NCBI GenBank assembly: GCA_949502025.1
Contig: CATBCG010000079.1
Location: forward strand, 1 to 23,011
Direction: 5' to 3'
From: MGBC131033 sp910585655
GTDB lineage: Bacteria; Bacillota; Clostridia; Lachnospirales; Lachnospiraceae
DNA length: 23,011 nucleotides
A program made the position numbers and the translations under genes. The first letter of the stretch is position 1, and each line of letters opens with the position of its first letter. Positions 15,292 to 22,419 of the stretch are shown here, one piece after another. The notes beneath the pieces were generated by a model that worked only from the letters and a program-made list of their open reading frames with translations, searched no databases and was not told the origin of the DNA.

Positions 15292-15894
15292 ATGCAGACG
15301 GAGCGGTTTTATAAAAATATGGTGGATCAGGTTAAAGAACTTCAGATCAAGCTGGGGTATACCAGAGAAACGGTACGGCTGTATTATCCGAGTTCTTCGT
15401 TAAATGCGTTATTGGGAACCGACTTTGCAGATGATACGGCAGGACATGAAGCCCTATTAAAAATAATCAGGCAAATGCTGATGATAGTAGGAAGCGATAC
15501 AAAATATAGCAGGTTTGCAGGAATGAGCGTATCACTGCGGGGAGATCGATTTGAAGTCACAATCCCACCAGAAGGAGCAGAATATATTCATCAGCAGGAA
15601 AAGGCTTCTTCGTTTTTACAGGATTTGATAGCATTGTTTCAAAATAACCATCGTAGCAGCTTAGAGGAAATTTGCCAGGTTTTTGACAGAGCGGCTCCAG
15701 ACGGTTATATTTGTGAAAAGATGCCGGAGGGAGCAGACTTTGATTATGTGATTTATTTTAAGGATGTTTCCGTAGACGAGTATTACTATTGTGTGAAAAT
15801 GGAAATGGGACATACGATTTACCATCGGTTTATGCAGGAGGATTACCAGGCGCTAAATGTAAGCACAGATTTTAAAGGAAGAGTGAGGAGATAA
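15292..15894 (+). CDS. DUF3877-like protein
   Basis: 200 residues from ATG 15292 with GGAAGGA upstream. The opening pattern, a helix then IKLGYTRETVRLYYPSSSLNALL, resembles from memory the DUF3877 family of Clostridia. It also has RFEVTIPPEGAEYIH and a hydrophilic C-terminal half with DFDYVIYFKD and EYYYCVKMEMGHTIYHRF. No signal peptide or membrane segment, so cytosolic. Function unknown. The stop TAA shares its last base with the ATG of the downstream methyltransferase, so the two are translationally coupled and probably act together. Confidence 0.65.
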   Translation: MQTERFYKNMVDQVKELQIKLGYTRETVRLYYPSSSLNALLGTDFADDTAGHEALLKIIRQMLMIVGSDTKYSRFAGMSVSLRGDRFEVTIPPEGAEYIHQQEKASSFLQDLIALFQNNHRSSLEEICQVFDRAAPDGYICEKMPEGADFDYVIYFKDVSVDEYYYCVKMEMGHTIYHRFMQEDYQALNVSTDFKGRVRR

Positions 15895-16685
15895 TGGAGG
15901 CATATTGTAGACAGAATAAAAAAGCTTGGGAGTATAATGCGTATGAATTTTGGATAAAAAGTGTAGGCATTCCGGAGGAGCGGGCGAAAAAAATTCTTGA
16001 GAATCCGGTTGGAGAGTTAAAGAAGTATGCCGCCTATTTTGATTCTTACAAGGGAGTTCGGGTGGCTAATATTTGTGGCTCCTGTGGAAAAAAAGCAGTG
16101 CCGTTGGCGGTTTTAGGGGCAGAGGTAACAGTTTTTGATATTTCAGAGGAAAATCGAAGATATGCAAAGGAGCTGGCAGAAGCAGCACAGGTGGAGATAC
16201 AGTACATAGTCGGCGACGTACTGGAGATAGACCAGGAAACCTATCAGGGGTATTTTGATGTGGTGTTTATGGAAGGCGGGATTCTGCATTATTTTCATGA
16301 GATTGAAGAATTTATGCAAAGAATGAATCTTTTGCTCAAACCAGGTGGAAAATTGATTTGCAGCGACTTTCATCCGTTTACAAAGATTGCAGATATTTTA
16401 CAGTTTGGAATTTCACCCCAGAAAACAGATTCGTTCCAGGAAGATAAGGTCTTATCGGACTATTTCTCAACAGAAATTTTTGAGGGTGAAATGGCACATG
16501 CCCGTTTTTTTGAAGAAGAAATCCGGAAGCAGATGCCAAAATGCAGCTACCGAAAATATACGATTAGTGAAATCCTTAATGCAGTGATAGAAAAAGGATT
16601 TGTGATAAAACGGTTCGACGAACACCCGGCGTGGACGGACAGCCGCTTGCCGGGAGAATTTACTGTAGTGGCATTTAAAGAGTAA
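15894..16685 (+). CDS. Class I SAM-dependent methyltransferase
   Basis: 263 residues, starting at ATG 15894 in a TAATG overlap with the previous gene. Motif I is VANICGSCGKKA (57-68), a less glycine-rich form of the SAM-binding loop. The acidic residue after the second strand is Asp82 (VTVFDIS). GDVLEI and then FDVVFMEGGILHYF form the motif II/post-II region, and LLKPGGKLICSDFHP is the standard motif III segment, so the Rossmann methyltransferase fold is clear. The substrate (small molecule or protein) cannot be told. The N-terminal ~50 residues (AWEYNAYEFWIK) are typical of the family's substrate lid. Confidence 0.85.
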   Translation: MEAYCRQNKKAWEYNAYEFWIKSVGIPEERAKKILENPVGELKKYAAYFDSYKGVRVANICGSCGKKAVPLAVLGAEVTVFDISEENRRYAKELAEAAQVEIQYIVGDVLEIDQETYQGYFDVVFMEGGILHYFHEIEEFMQRMNLLLKPGGKLICSDFHPFTKIADILQFGISPQKTDSFQEDKVLSDYFSTEIFEGEMAHARFFEEEIRKQMPKCSYRKYTISEILNAVIEKGFVIKRFDEHPAWTDSRLPGEFTVVAFKE

Positions 16686-16688
16686 AAG

Positions 16689-16706
16689 CTTGTTCGTTTG
16701 AACAGG
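16689..16706 (-). terminator. Hairpin, possible terminator of the minus-strand repeat gene
   Basis: CTTGTTC (16689-16695) and GAACAGG (16700-16706) form a 7-bp stem with one G-T pair and a GTTT loop. Read on the minus strand it is followed by CTTTTAC. A second hairpin at 16731-16760 (AAACAGC/GCTGTTT) may serve the plus strand. Both are weak. Confidence 0.35.
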
Positions 16707-16749
16707 AATATCCTCTTTTGTACTTTTTAGAAACAGCAATCAAATGGCT

Positions 16750-17292
16750 TCAGGCTGTTTTCCGCTCTAGTTGCTCAACACGGTTTTGTAAATCATTTAT
16801 CATTCGTAGTAAAAGAGCCGTATTGTCATTTTCAAGCTTTGTGATACGATAATATTGTTTCAGCTCCTCTAAATTAGCTTGGAGCTGATCGATCCTCTGA
16901 TCGGTGAGAACCCGGATTCGCTCCATCTCACCTAATACCAAGTTTTCGGATTGGGCAAAACGGATGTCCAGCTTGTCGTCCATGGTTTTTTCAAACTGAG
17001 CAAAGCGGATATCCAGTTTGTCGTCCATGGTTTTCTCAAACTGGTCAAAGCGGGCGTCCATCTTGTCGTCCATGGTTTTCTCAAACTGAGCAAAGCGGGT
17101 ATCCAGTTTGTCGTCCATGGTTTTTTCAAACTGAGCAAAGCGGATATCCAGTTTGTCGTCCATGGTTTTCTCAAACTGAGCAAAGCGGATATCCAGTTTG
17201 TCGTCCATGGTTTTCTCAAACTGGTCAAAGCGAGTGTCCAAGCTTTCGTTAAGTATTTCTTTTAGTAATACAATATCTTGTTTGTCTAACAT
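16750..17292 (-). CDS. Coiled-coil protein with tandem 15-residue repeats
   Basis: 180 residues, start ATG 17292 (MLDKQDIVLL) with AAGGAGG 4-5 bases upstream; the longer frame to 17361 overlaps the promoter. After a short helical N-terminus there are six copies of a 15-residue unit, FEKTMDDKLDIRFAQ, flanked by degenerate partial units. A further helix follows (EMERIRVLTDQRIDQLQANLEELKQYYRI), ending in a leucine-rich coiled coil (LLLRMINDLQNRVEQLE). Hydrophobic residues in the unit are spaced 4-4-4-3, which fits a right-handed 15-residue coiled coil rather than heptads. No signal peptide or membrane segment. Function unknown; a structural or oligomerisation role is likely. Confidence 0.75.
   Translation of the reverse strand: MLDKQDIVLLKEILNESLDTRFDQFEKTMDDKLDIRFAQFEKTMDDKLDIRFAQFEKTMDDKLDTRFAQFEKTMDDKMDARFDQFEKTMDDKLDIRFAQFEKTMDDKLDIRFAQSENLVLGEMERIRVLTDQRIDQLQANLEELKQYYRITKLENDNTALLLRMINDLQNRVEQLERKTA
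16949..17242 (-). repeat. 45-bp in-frame tandem repeat array, six copies
   Basis: CATGGTTTT recurs at 16981, 17026, 17071, 17116, 17161 and 17206, exactly 45 bp apart, with partial units at both ends. Copies differ at only a few positions (for example gcgggcgtcc, gcgggtatcc or gcggatatcc), which suggests recent expansion or gene conversion. The absence of stops in several other frames over this stretch is a by-product of the repeat. Confidence 0.95.
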
Positions 17293-17346
17293 AGTTCCTC
17301 CTTTCTGATTGAATAGGAAACCAGCGCTTGATTTCTTTGTAGATAT

Positions 17347-17375
17347 AATATACGACATCATTTTACCTTTGTCAA
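17347..17375 (-). promoter_or_regulatory. Sigma-A promoter of the repeat-protein gene
   Basis: On the minus strand: perfect TTGACA (17375-17370), a 17-bp spacer, TATATT (17352-17347). A strong promoter about 55 bases before ATG 17292, supporting the short start. Confidence 0.75.
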
Positions 17376-17775
17376 CAAAAAATTACTTAATTTGTAAAAA
17401 TATCTGGTAATAATCACAAATAAAATTGGTATAGAGCAGTTAATGATGTTAATATTGTACGATGCTTCCTGTTGGGTTAGCGTATATAGAAGCAGAAACT
17501 GGCTGAACGCTTTTTTCTGTCAACATTATATCATGTTGTTTTTCTTAGCGCAATCTTTTGTTAGTACAATCTTAAAGGGAATAGGAGAAGGGTACGAGAT
17601 AGGAAAAGAAGCATAGTAATTATCGGATAGGAGTGTGCTGAAATATAAAGAAAATTTTAATATTGCACTTCTGTCCGAAACCCGATAAAGTAGAAGTATA
17701 AAGTATACCAGAGTCATAGAAGCGTCTGATAGAATCAGAATGCGTCTGGCGGCTTTAGAGAAATGGAGGATGGTT
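17376..17775 (+). other. Intergenic region upstream of the glycosidase with a large hairpin
   Basis: No credible gene is seen in these 400 bases. The main structure is an imperfect inverted repeat: GGATAGGAGTG (17625-17635) against CACTTCTGTCC (17666-17676), whose two mismatches become G-U pairs if the plus strand is transcribed, with outer TTATC/GATAA arms. CCGATAAAGTAGAAGTATAA (17682-17701) and GCGTCTGATAGAATCAG (17722-17738) have near-copies in the gap at 19606-19687. No clear sigma-A promoter for the glycosidase was found; a weak TTGGTA / TAATAT pair sits near 17430-17460. Confidence 0.4.
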
Positions 17776-19395
17776 ATGCAACAGACAGAACGATGGACGA
17801 TAGAACAGTGGAGAACGGTGGATATTCCGGTAAAAAGTAGTAAGGAATACCGGAACCCGTTTGAGGATGTGGATGTATTTGGGGAATTTAGCGGACCAGA
17901 GGGGCAGAAGCTAAAGCTTTTGGCATTTTGGGATGGAGACGGCACTTGGATCATTCGTTTTGCGCCGACGGCGCAGGGTGAGTGGAGCTATGAGATTAGC
18001 AGCACTGATCCGGAAAATGCGGATTTCCAAGGAAGTGGCAGTGTGTCATGTGTGCCGTATACCGGCGAACTGGCAATGTACCAGCATGGATTTTTAAAGG
18101 TTTCGGAGGATAGGACTTATTTGGAACATGCTGATGGGACCCCGTTTTTCTGGCTGGGCGATACGCACTGGACGTTTGTGACGGAAGAGCGTTGGGACGA
18201 GTCGAACTGCCCGAAATATGAAAGTCAGTTCCGTGCCTGTGTGGACAAGCGTGTGGCGCAGAAATTTACGGTTTATCAAAGTAATTTCCGGGATGGTGAG
18301 GGACGCGGTATTTTCGGACGGGATATCGATCTGATGCAAAAGACGGAACAGGGATTTTTGCCAAACCTGGAGGAATTCCATAACAATGTGGATAAAAAGA
18401 TGAAATATCTGGCGGATTGTGGATTGCTGAACGCAGTTGGCTATGCCTGGGGCTATGATATGGAAAAGAACGGTCTGGAGCGTTACAAGAAATTTGCGAA
18501 ATATACGGCTGCCCGGTATGGAGCTTATCCGGTAGTCTGGACGTTGGCAGGCGAATTGCCAGGGTATGGCGGCAATCTGGAGGAAACGACCCGCCTTTGG
18601 GGGGAGGTAGCTGTGGAATGTGAGCGTTGGAATGCCTATGAAAACCTGCAGTCGGTGCATTTGGCATGCAGCAGACCATTCCCGCAGATTTACCAGGATG
18701 AGCCATGGTTTGACTTTGCTATGAGCCAGGCAGGACATGGTGACTTTGATATGGGTCAGGTGATGTACCGGCAGTTCCGCGAGATGTATCAGGGACATCC
18801 GATTTTGGAAAGTGAAGCAACGTATGAGGGAGCTACATCTAACGAGTATTCTTCCCGTATTATTCCGGCTTCTATGATGCGTCGTCTGGCTTATCTGATT
18901 ATGCAGAGCGGCGGATGCGGCTATACGTATGGCTGCAATGGTGTTTGGGAATTGCAATGGGAAGCCGGCGTTGGTGGAATCGGTTGGGGAGATATGGCAT
19001 GGTGGGATGGTTTGGAACTGCCGGGAGCCGATCAACTGACGATTTTCCGTGATTTTTATGAGTCGGTAGACTGGAGTAAGTTAAAACCGCTGACAGACGA
19101 GCAGGCGGAAACAAAGTCTTTCTTTATGAAAGCCAGCAACCGGACGCAGATTTTCTTTACCGGGGACGCTAATATGAGGACGGTAGTCGGCTATATGACA
19201 GAAACTTCCATGAGAAGCTTTACTCTGCGTGGGCTGACAGCTACCGAATATAAGGCGTATTGGGTAGATCCGGAAACCGGGGAGAGGATGGACTATGCAG
19301 ACGTTATCCGCCCGGAGAACGGCGAGTGGAGCTATGACGGCAGGGATCGCTTTGCGAATCGAAAAGACAGGCTGTTTGTCATGCAGGCGGTATAA
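17776..19395 (+). CDS. GH140-like glycosidase (DUF5060-DUF4038-collagen-binding-like)
   Basis: 539 residues from ATG 17776, chosen because GGAGG (17765-17769) lies 6 bases upstream; the frame opens earlier. Three domains: N-terminal beta-sandwich DUF5060 (about 1-95, with NPFEDVDVFGEF and GTWIIRFAPTAQGEWSYEI), a DUF4038-type (apiosidase-like) TIM barrel (about 105-430, starting DGTPFFWLGDTHW), and a C-terminal PF12904-like sandwich (about 440-539, ending in a DPETGE..YADVI strand pair). Candidate acidic catalytic residues are Glu260 (LAGELPG) and Glu345/Glu347 (ILESEA); I cannot say which act. No signal peptide, so it works on imported oligosaccharides or glycosides in the cytosol. No sugar transporter is adjacent. 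Confidence 0.8.
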   Translation: MQQTERWTIEQWRTVDIPVKSSKEYRNPFEDVDVFGEFSGPEGQKLKLLAFWDGDGTWIIRFAPTAQGEWSYEISSTDPENADFQGSGSVSCVPYTGELAMYQHGFLKVSEDRTYLEHADGTPFFWLGDTHWTFVTEERWDESNCPKYESQFRACVDKRVAQKFTVYQSNFRDGEGRGIFGRDIDLMQKTEQGFLPNLEEFHNNVDKKMKYLADCGLLNAVGYAWGYDMEKNGLERYKKFAKYTAARYGAYPVVWTLAGELPGYGGNLEETTRLWGEVAVECERWNAYENLQSVHLACSRPFPQIYQDEPWFDFAMSQAGHGDFDMGQVMYRQFREMYQGHPILESEATYEGATSNEYSSRIIPASMMRRLAYLIMQSGGCGYTYGCNGVWELQWEAGVGGIGWGDMAWWDGLELPGADQLTIFRDFYESVDWSKLKPLTDEQAETKSFFMKASNRTQIFFTGDANMRTVVGYMTETSMRSFTLRGLTATEYKAYWVDPETGERMDYADVIRPENGEWSYDGRDRFANRKDRLFVMQAV

Positions 19396-19508
19396 AAGTT
19401 GTGTAATAGAAGTGAAGGGATTTTGCCGAGCCAGATTAAAAAGCAGAGTCGTAGAGGACAAAATAATAAATAGTAGGGCAGAATAGATAGGATAAGACAA
19501 AATATAGA

Positions 19509-19555
19509 AGAAAGAGGGACGCTGGTATACAACGGCAGCTCTCTTTCTTTCGTTT
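19509..19555 (+). terminator. Probable terminator after the glycosidase
   Basis: AGAAAGAG (19509-19516) pairs with CTCTTTCT (19541-19548), with an inner GCTG/CAGC (19521-19524/19536-19539) stem and small bulge, followed by TTCGTTTATAAA. It lies about 115 bases after the stop codon. Confidence 0.5.
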
Positions 19556-19583
19556 ATAAAGAAAAAAATAATTTTTATATTCC

Positions 19584-19612
19584 GTCAACTTTTTTGATTT
19601 CTGATGCGTCTA
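19584..19612 (+). promoter_or_regulatory. ECF-sigma-type promoter upstream of the SGNH-sigma-anti-sigma operon
   Basis: GTCAAC followed by a T-run (19584-19595) as -35, a 17-bp spacer, and CGTCTA (19607-19612) as -10. The AAC-T-run plus CGTC combination is the pattern of ECF promoters (SigM/SigV/SigW/SigX group). Placed upstream of an operon that encodes an ECF sigma factor, it suggests autoregulation. Confidence 0.55.
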
Positions 19613-19795
19613 ATAGAATAAGGAACAAGTTTTGATATGGTATATTGGATAGGATTAAGTATAACAACCGATAAGTAGAAGTACAATATGCGGTAGATAC
19701 AAGAAACGATAGAGGAAAGAAACCATACAGGCAGAAAATTTTATATGTAAGAGACGCCGGTTAGGAGACAAAAATATTACAGGAGGATGAATGGT

Positions 19796-20737
19796 ATGGG
19801 GTATAAAAGAGATATGAATATAGGAAGAGCATCATCAAGTGTCGCATATCGAAGAAGACGTAGAAGAAGGCAGCGCAGGAGAGCGCGTTTCATTAGAACT
19901 GCTATCATTGCTTCTCTGTCTGCAGCTACGATCATTTTGTTTGGCAAAGAAGTTTTGGCGCATTCTTGGAAAAATATAGACAATGCCTCAAGGGAAGAGC
20001 CTGTTTCCTGGCAATCACTTCTTTCGATAGCCGATATCAGGGAAGCGGATTTGGATATCGTGTGCGATGGATTAGGGGATTTTGTTATACCGTTAAAATC
20101 TTCCAAAGGAGTTTCGGATGAATATGATTTTTCCAAGCCTGTGCCGGGTTCTGCTGTAGTGGAGAATGCGTATTTTGACGACGCGGTTTTTATTGGGGAT
20201 TCCAGGACAGAAGGGCTACTGATCAATACGGGTTTAAGTAATGCTACGTTTTATGTGCAGAAAGGACTGATGGTAGATACGGTTTTTTCCGAGCCGGTAA
20301 TTCATAAAAACGGGCAAAAGCTTTCGGTTATGGATGCGTTAAAAGAAACCACTTTTTCTAAAGTGTATATCATGTTTGGAGTGAATGAAACCGGATGGGT
20401 ATATAGCAGGATGTTTCAGGAAAAGTATGGGGAGATGATTGACACAATACGGGAAATCAATCCGAGAGCGATTATTTATATTCAAGCTATTTTGCCGGTC
20501 TCTGATAAAGTTTCCTCGACACATAGCTATATTACAAATAAGAAAATAATGGAATATAACGAGTTGCTGCAGAGCCTGGCAGAAGAAAAGCAGGTGTATT
20601 ATTTGGATACCAAAAGCGCAGTAGCGGATAAAAACGGAAGTCTTCCTGAAAACGCGGCGGTAGACGGGATTCATTTGGTAAAAGAATACTGTGGAAAATG
20701 GCTGGAGTATTTAAAACTGCATACGATTACACAGTAA
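19796..20737 (+). CDS. Membrane-anchored SGNH/GDSL-type hydrolase
   Basis: 313 residues from ATG 19796 (AGGAGG at 19781-19786; the in-frame ATG at 19787 touches that site, so it is less likely). A cytosolic N-terminus of 31 residues with 11 arginines precedes one membrane segment (about 32-50, FIRTAIIASLSAATIILFG), so the enzyme domain should face outside. SGNH blocks: GDSR with Ser136 (block I), GVNETG with Asn197 (block III), and DGIHL with Asp290 and His293 (block V). The domain would be an esterase or O-acyl transferase/hydrolase acting on wall or surface polymers. It precedes a sigma/anti-sigma pair by 18 bp. In Bacillus subtilis the SigV operon carries oatA, whose C-terminal domain is also SGNH; that parallel is inference. 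Confidence 0.8.
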   Translation: MGYKRDMNIGRASSSVAYRRRRRRRQRRRARFIRTAIIASLSAATIILFGKEVLAHSWKNIDNASREEPVSWQSLLSIADIREADLDIVCDGLGDFVIPLKSSKGVSDEYDFSKPVPGSAVVENAYFDDAVFIGDSRTEGLLINTGLSNATFYVQKGLMVDTVFSEPVIHKNGQKLSVMDALKETTFSKVYIMFGVNETGWVYSRMFQEKYGEMIDTIREINPRAIIYIQAILPVSDKVSSTHSYITNKKIMEYNELLQSLAEEKQVYYLDTKSAVADKNGSLPENAAVDGIHLVKEYCGKWLEYLKLHTITQ

Positions 20738-20755
20738 AAGGCGAGAGGATTTTTT

Positions 20756-21280
20756 ATGGGGGACAGGAAGAGGAAGAAAATAGAAACGGCGCAGGAGCTG
20801 GTTTTGTTGATAGAAAGCAACCAGGAGCGGTTTTATAAGGTTGCCTATTCCTATGTAAAGAACAGAGAAGATGCGTTGGATATTGTCCATGATGCGATTG
20901 TAAAAGCATTGCAATCGTATCATACGCTGCGGAAACCGGAATATGCGCAGACGTGGTTTTATCGGATCTTGATCAACGAAAGTATTTCTTTTGGGAGGAA
21001 AAAGAAAAAGGTGGTATCCTTAGACGACTTGTCGATGTCTTTGATGCCCTCTGATTCAGAGTCTTCGGAGTTATGCAGAGAGGATTATTTGGATTTATAT
21101 ACGGCGATTGACAGGCTGCCAGCCGATTTGAAGACGGTCATCATTCTTCGATTTTTTGAAGATATGAAACTGGATACGATAGCAAAGATTACATCTACAA
21201 ATTTAAGTACGACAAAATCCAGGCTGTACCGGGCGCTGCAGTATTTGAAATTAGATATGGAGGTTTTGGAGCATGATTGA
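20756..21280 (+). CDS. sigV: ECF-family RNA polymerase sigma factor, SigV-like
   Basis: 174 residues from ATG 20756 with GAGAGG at 20743-20748. Region 2 spans about 26-80 (FYKVAYSYVKNREDALDIVHDAIVKAL, then WFYRILINESI), and region 4 about 113-166 (AIDRLPADLKTVIILRFFEDM, then IAKITSTNLSTTKSRLYRAL as the HTH). No extra domains. The stop overlaps the start of the RsiV-like gene by 8 bases, so sigma and anti-sigma are translationally coupled. The RsiV-like partner is the reason to call it SigV-like; the sigma sequence alone only says ECF, and a different ECF group is possible. It probably reads the CGTC promoter upstream of this operon. Confidence 0.78.
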   Translation: MGDRKRKKIETAQELVLLIESNQERFYKVAYSYVKNREDALDIVHDAIVKALQSYHTLRKPEYAQTWFYRILINESISFGRKKKKVVSLDDLSMSLMPSDSESSELCREDYLDLYTAIDRLPADLKTVIILRFFEDMKLDTIAKITSTNLSTTKSRLYRALQYLKLDMEVLEHD

Positions 21281-22118
21281 TAAAACGGGTTATGAGAAAA
21301 TAAAGATTCCGGGTGAGCTGGAAATGGTTGTCCAGGAAGCGATTGTAGAAGGCTTGTCGGAACGGCGGAAGGGCAACTGGTATTCGCGTATAAAGGGAGT
21401 GGGAGCAGTAGCTGCCGTATTGTTGCTTTGTATTGTCTCTGCCCTGAATCTGTCACCAACGTTTGCAGCGACGGCTTGTGAACTTCCAGTAGTTGGAAAT
21501 TTGTGTCGTGTCTTTTTATTTCAGGAATATCATTCGGAGGATGTGTTTAAATATGTAGAGGCGAAAATTCCGCAAATTGAAAATACCGGGAAAACAGAGT
21601 GGGAGATTCGGGTAAACCAGGAAATTCAGAAAGTAATTTATGATTGTCTGGAGGCGGGCGAAGCAAGGGCTAAGGAATATTATGACGCTTTTGTAAATAC
21701 AGGAGGGAAACCAGAGGAATTTATACCGGTAGGAATTACAATAGATTATGAGACGAAATACATCGGGGAACAGTGTGTTTCGTTTGTGATATCTCAATAT
21801 GAAACCAGGTTTGACGCATATAACTGTGATCGATATTATAATATTGATTTGGAAAGCGGAACGATTATCACACTCAAGGACTGGTTCGGAACCGGCTATC
21901 GGCAAATCGTGGCAGATAGTATTGAAGCGACGATAGCCGATTGGAGCGAAGAGGAGCGCAGTATTTTATGGGAAGATCTGTCAGTGATTGATTTGATTTC
22001 GGAAGATACGGATTTCTATTTTAATCAGGATGGTCAGGTTGTGGTGGTAATAGGAAAATATGAGGCAGCTTATGGAGCGGCGGGGGCATTGGAGTTTGTC
22101 ATTCAGCCTTCGGTTTAG
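21273..22118 (+). CDS. rsiV: RsiV-like anti-sigma factor (DUF3298), probable lysozyme sensor
   Basis: 281 residues, close to the 285 of B. subtilis RsiV. The cytosolic part is short (about 1-40; IKIPGELEMVVQEAI resembles the sigma-binding segment of RsiV). One membrane segment follows (about 41-60), then SPTFAATACELPVVGNLCRVFLFQEY, which matches the RsiV juxtamembrane pattern (NP..A.A..IPVIG...). The rest is an extracytoplasmic DUF4163/DUF3298 domain (about 85-281) with YYNIDLESGTIITLKDWF and ending FVIQPSV. In RsiV, lysozyme binding to this domain allows signal peptidase cleavage after the membrane segment and frees the sigma factor; FAATA offers a similar small-residue site. Lysozyme as the signal here is inferred from homology. 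Confidence 0.78.
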   Translation: MIDKTGYEKIKIPGELEMVVQEAIVEGLSERRKGNWYSRIKGVGAVAAVLLLCIVSALNLSPTFAATACELPVVGNLCRVFLFQEYHSEDVFKYVEAKIPQIENTGKTEWEIRVNQEIQKVIYDCLEAGEARAKEYYDAFVNTGGKPEEFIPVGITIDYETKYIGEQCVSFVISQYETRFDAYNCDRYYNIDLESGTIITLKDWFGTGYRQIVADSIEATIADWSEEERSILWEDLSVIDLISEDTDFYFNQDGQVVVVIGKYEAAYGAAGALEFVIQPSV

Positions 22119-22398
22119 TTTTTATATTTTCTGCCAATGTTAGGATAATATCGGATAGTTCCAGGTGTTCTTCCCATTTTTGTTCGATAGCCTCATAGCC
22201 TAGCAAAGCGCCGAGAATATTGCCGGTTATGGCTCCGGTAGAATCGCTGTCTCCTTTATGATTGATGGCAGCAATCATGCCGGCGGAAAAGTGTGTCGAA
22301 TGGCGGAGGCTGCAGTGAAGGGCAATGCCAAGCGCGTCTCCCACGGCGCCTCCGTAAAGGCAGCCGCGGATTTTATTTTGTAGGATATCATGGTTCAT
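22099..22398 (-). pseudogene. ADP-ribosylglycohydrolase with large internal deletion
   Basis: 99 residues from ATG 22398 (CGAGG nine bases upstream), against about 280-350 in the family. The N-terminus (LQNKIRGCLYGGAVGDALG) is the normal start, and the C-terminus from about residue 25 (IALHCSLRHS, then AAINHKGDSDSTGAITGNILGALLGYEAI) is the normal end with the second metal motif D50-S-D-S-T54. The middle, including the first metal motif (TDDT), is missing and the frame is kept. It cannot form the two-metal site, so it is probably inactive. Its last 20 bases overlap the end of the convergent rsiV gene. It follows the Imm51-like gene by 21 bp on the same strand. It belongs to a different branch from the complete copy at 8899-9816. 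Confidence 0.7.
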
Positions 22399-22419
22399 GT
22401 ATAATACCTCGTTAGGGGT

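Larger units (their letters stand above)
19396..19795 (+). other. Intergenic region between glycosidase and SGNH gene
   Basis: No credible gene in 400 bases. It holds the glycosidase terminator, the ECF-type promoter at 19584-19612, and a 5' leader of about 175 bases before the SGNH start. Within the leader, TATTGG (19642-19647) can pair with CCGATA (19668-19673). CCGATAAGTAGAAGTACAA (19668-19686) resembles a block upstream of the glycosidase. Confidence 0.4.

Noticed and set aside
16949..17242. CRISPR-like array
   Set aside because: Units are directly tandem with no spacers, an exact multiple of three, and in frame within a gene; no cas genes nearby.
16932..17265. Additional open frames on both strands over the 45-bp repeats
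   Set aside because: A 45-bp unit without stops leaves several frames open automatically; only the minus frame starting at 17292 has a promoter and ribosome binding site.
17722..17747. CGTC motifs upstream of the glycosidase as ECF promoter -10 elements
   Set aside because: No AAC-type -35 is found 16-17 bp upstream of either CGTC.
18094..19035. Long open frame antisense to the glycosidase
   Set aside because: No recognisable domain and the opposite strand encodes a clear three-domain enzyme.
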